Assembly (NCBI GenBank): GCA_019058425.1
Contig: JAHPYZ010000004.1
Location: 35,393-99,392, forward strand
DNA length: 64,000 nt
Direction: 5' to 3'
DNA from: Promethearchaeota archaeon
GTDB taxonomy: Archaea; Asgardarchaeota; Lokiarchaeia; Sigyniarchaeales; SOKP01
Shown: piece by piece, positions 61,907-64,000 of the stretch
Numbering within the stretch: the stretch's first letter is position 1
How the letters are laid out: the number at the start of each line of letters is the position of its first letter
Made by a program: the position numbers and the translations under genes
The notes under the pieces: generated by a model
Databases searched by the model: none
Told to the model about the DNA's origin: nothing
Seen by the model: the letters and a program-made list of their open reading frames with translations, nothing else

Positions 61907-62845
61907 ATGGACAATAATTTAGTAATACTAGAAAATGATATCAAACTGAAAATGGACGATAAAGACATAGAAATTCTAAAGTTGTTGCTTTTTGATGGAA
62001 GAATGACTTATGAATCAATTGCGAAGAAAGTTAAATTAACTCCCTACTTAATCAAAAAGAGGATTAATAACCTTGTAGATTTGAGAGTAATAATGAAATT
62101 TACAACAAATTTAAATTTTTTAATGTTTCAAAAATCAGTATGTTATACACTTGCTGATATAAAACAAGGTGTTGATCAGCAAGAACTAATTGAACGTATT
62201 GGAAAGTTGGATGAGGTTACCGGAGGGGCTACTTCTCTCCAAAATAAGATGCAAATTATACATACATATTCTGATGACTATGAATTCAAAGAAAACCTTG
62301 AAAAATTGATGCAATTTGAAGAAATTGAAAACACTGAAAATTTTATTTTGCTCATTCCTCCGTCTTTAGGCTTTAAAAATGAAAAGTTAACCAAAACTGA
62401 TTGGAAAATAATTAATGTTATTAAAGATGACTGTAGAAAAACCGATGTAGAGATTGCTGATGAAATAGGAGTCTCAACTAAAACAGTTAAAAGAAGATTA
62501 AAGTATCTAAGGGAAAATAATATAATTCTTTTCATGATTGACCTTGATACAAGTGCTGCTGATTTCCTATCGTACCTCTTAATAGTAAAATTTCAAAAGA
62601 TTGCATCTGAGTCTTTTAATGAAGTGATAAAAGTCGTAAAAAATTATTTTTATGTTTGGAGAGTTGCTAACGAGGAAGCTTTCATCTTCACCATTTTCAT
62701 TGATAAATTAAGAGAAATTGATGAACAAGTCAAAGAAATTGAAAAAATTCCATATGTAAAAGAAGTAATCAGTTTTGTACCAACAAAAATGTTCTATTTT
62801 GAGAATTGGTTGGATAAATTAATTACTAATAATGCAGTTGACTAA
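61907..62845 (+). CDS. Dual-HTH Lrp/AsnC-like regulator
   Basis: DDKDIEILKLLLFDGRMTYESIAKKVKLTPYLIKKRINNL...DVEIADEIGVSTKTVKRRLKYLRENNII. Confidence 0.85.
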   Translation: MDNNLVILENDIKLKMDDKDIEILKLLLFDGRMTYESIAKKVKLTPYLIKKRINNLVDLRVIMKFTTNLNFLMFQKSVCYTLADIKQGVDQQELIERIGKLDEVTGGATSLQNKMQIIHTYSDDYEFKENLEKLMQFEEIENTENFILLIPPSLGFKNEKLTKTDWKIINVIKDDCRKTDVEIADEIGVSTKTVKRRLKYLRENNIILFMIDLDTSAADFLSYLLIVKFQKIASESFNEVIKVVKNYFYVWRVANEEAFIFTIFIDKLREIDEQVKEIEKIPYVKEVISFVPTKMFYFENWLDKLITNNAVD

Positions 62846-62958
62846 TGCTGATCTCGTATCTTAAAAGGTTTTTCAGAGTCCATAATGTATAAATGATGTC
62901 CATAATTAATATAAGCGACAATACATAATGGGAAATTTGGGTGATTAAATAAGTGACT

Positions 62959-64000
62959 ATGAAAACCTTTAAAGATTTAATAGAGGAAGTTCATAAAAAG
63001 GGTATTTGTCAAGAATGCGGAGGGTGTGTAAGTTTTTGTAATGCTCTTGAAAAGGAAATTATTGGATTTAAAACCTCCAGTGGCCCACCTGAATACATAA
63101 ATGAAGATCAATGTCTTGAATGTGGTATATGTTACGCAATATGCCCACAAACACATGTATTAGATGATGATCTTAACGAAATTTATAAATTTTCAAATTT
63201 TTCTTCTATGCCAATTGGTCATTTTAAAAATATTTATATTTGTCAAACAAACGATGAAGAATTTTTAAAATATGGAACTGATGGAGGAGTTGTAAATACT
63301 TTATTAAACTTTTTATTAGAAAAGAAAATGATTGACGGTTCAATCGTTGCCAAAACTAAGGCTGCTTTTTCCAGAGAGGCGAATATTGCAAAAAGTAAAG
63401 AAGATTTAATTGATTCATCAGGAGTTAAATTAGATTTACACCATCAAGTAACAGAAATCCAAAAATTCCATACATATACCAGTTCCATACAAGAATTAAA
63501 AAAAGTAAAGTTTGATAAGCTAGCAGTTGTTGGAACTCCATGTCAAATATATACGATTAGATGTATGCAAGATTTGGGTATAATTCCATCACAAAATATT
63601 GATTTATGTATAGGATTATTTTGTTATGAAAACTTCTTTTTTGATAAAACTAAAGGTGAACAATTTGAAAAGGACTTTAAGGTTAAATTCGATGATATTG
63701 AAAAACTCAATATCAAGGAAGATTTAATTATTAAAGTAAAAGATGACAAAACAATTCATATTCCCTTTAAGAAATTAAACAATTATATGCGATCTGCATG
63801 CAATGCATGTAATGATTTTACTAATATTTATGCCGATATAAGCTTTGGTGGGTTAGGTTCTCCTGATAAATTTACAACAGTAATTACTCGTACTAAAAAA
63901 GGAGATGACATTTTTAATAAGGCACTTAAAGCTGAAGTTATAAAATCCATAATAATTGAAAAGGAACGGTTAAAAGAAATAAAAGATCTGCTATCGAAAT
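62959..64000 (+). CDS. FrhB-like coenzyme F420 hydrogenase/dehydrogenase beta-subunit family protein, truncated by window end
   Basis: MKTFKDLIEEVHKKGICQECGGCVSFCNALEKEI...CLECGICYAICPQ...KLAVVGTPCQIYTIRCMQDLG...RSACNACNDFTNIYADISFGGLGSPDKFTTVITRT; open to the end, so absent from the ORF track. Confidence 0.88.
   Translation, partial: MKTFKDLIEEVHKKGICQECGGCVSFCNALEKEIIGFKTSSGPPEYINEDQCLECGICYAICPQTHVLDDDLNEIYKFSNFSSMPIGHFKNIYICQTNDEEFLKYGTDGGVVNTLLNFLLEKKMIDGSIVAKTKAAFSREANIAKSKEDLIDSSGVKLDLHHQVTEIQKFHTYTSSIQELKKVKFDKLAVVGTPCQIYTIRCMQDLGIIPSQNIDLCIGLFCYENFFFDKTKGEQFEKDFKVKFDDIEKLNIKEDLIIKVKDDKTIHIPFKKLNNYMRSACNACNDFTNIYADISFGGLGSPDKFTTVITRTKKGDDIFNKALKAEVIKSIIIEKERLKEIKDLLSK

Noticed and set aside
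1-64000. rRNA, tRNA, CRISPR arrays, cas or classical defence operons
   Set aside because: No GC-rich structured RNA stretch, repeat-spacer pattern or hallmark defence protein was recognised by eye; a tRNAscan/Infernal run would be decisive.

Overview
AT-rich, gene-dense archaeal chromosome segment, read as most likely Asgard (Loki-like). The lineage call is an inference from large Ig-like/beta-propeller surface proteins, a cytosolic longin/roadblock-like domain on a surface protein, several dual-HTH Lrp/AsnC-like regulators and an isoprenylcysteine methyltransferase-like protein. I saw no rRNA, tRNA or CRISPR array. Content: (i) surface proteins, including a repeat protein cut by the left edge, an SBBP-like protein and a 1926-aa single-pass protein with a cytosolic longin-like tail; (ii) a degraded TnpB gene followed by a strong hairpin; (iii) a decaying stretch at 17.9-19.2 kb with a frameshifted HTH regulator and a TudS-like pseudogene; (iv) a bacterial-type cysE-cysK-mutM operon; (v) three TetR modules, each with palindromic candidate operators; (vi) a redox/membrane/ABC-transporter neighbourhood at 37-50 kb. 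In (vi), a 37-bp promoter-proximal element occurs three times, which suggests an undescribed regulon. Two genes there seem to lack a canonical start codon and are truncated in or missing from the ORF track. A TetR/ICMT-like two-gene cassette is flanked by 23-bp direct repeats that coincide with the 3' end of an Lrp-like gene. All family calls come from reading the translations by eye; no database search was run.
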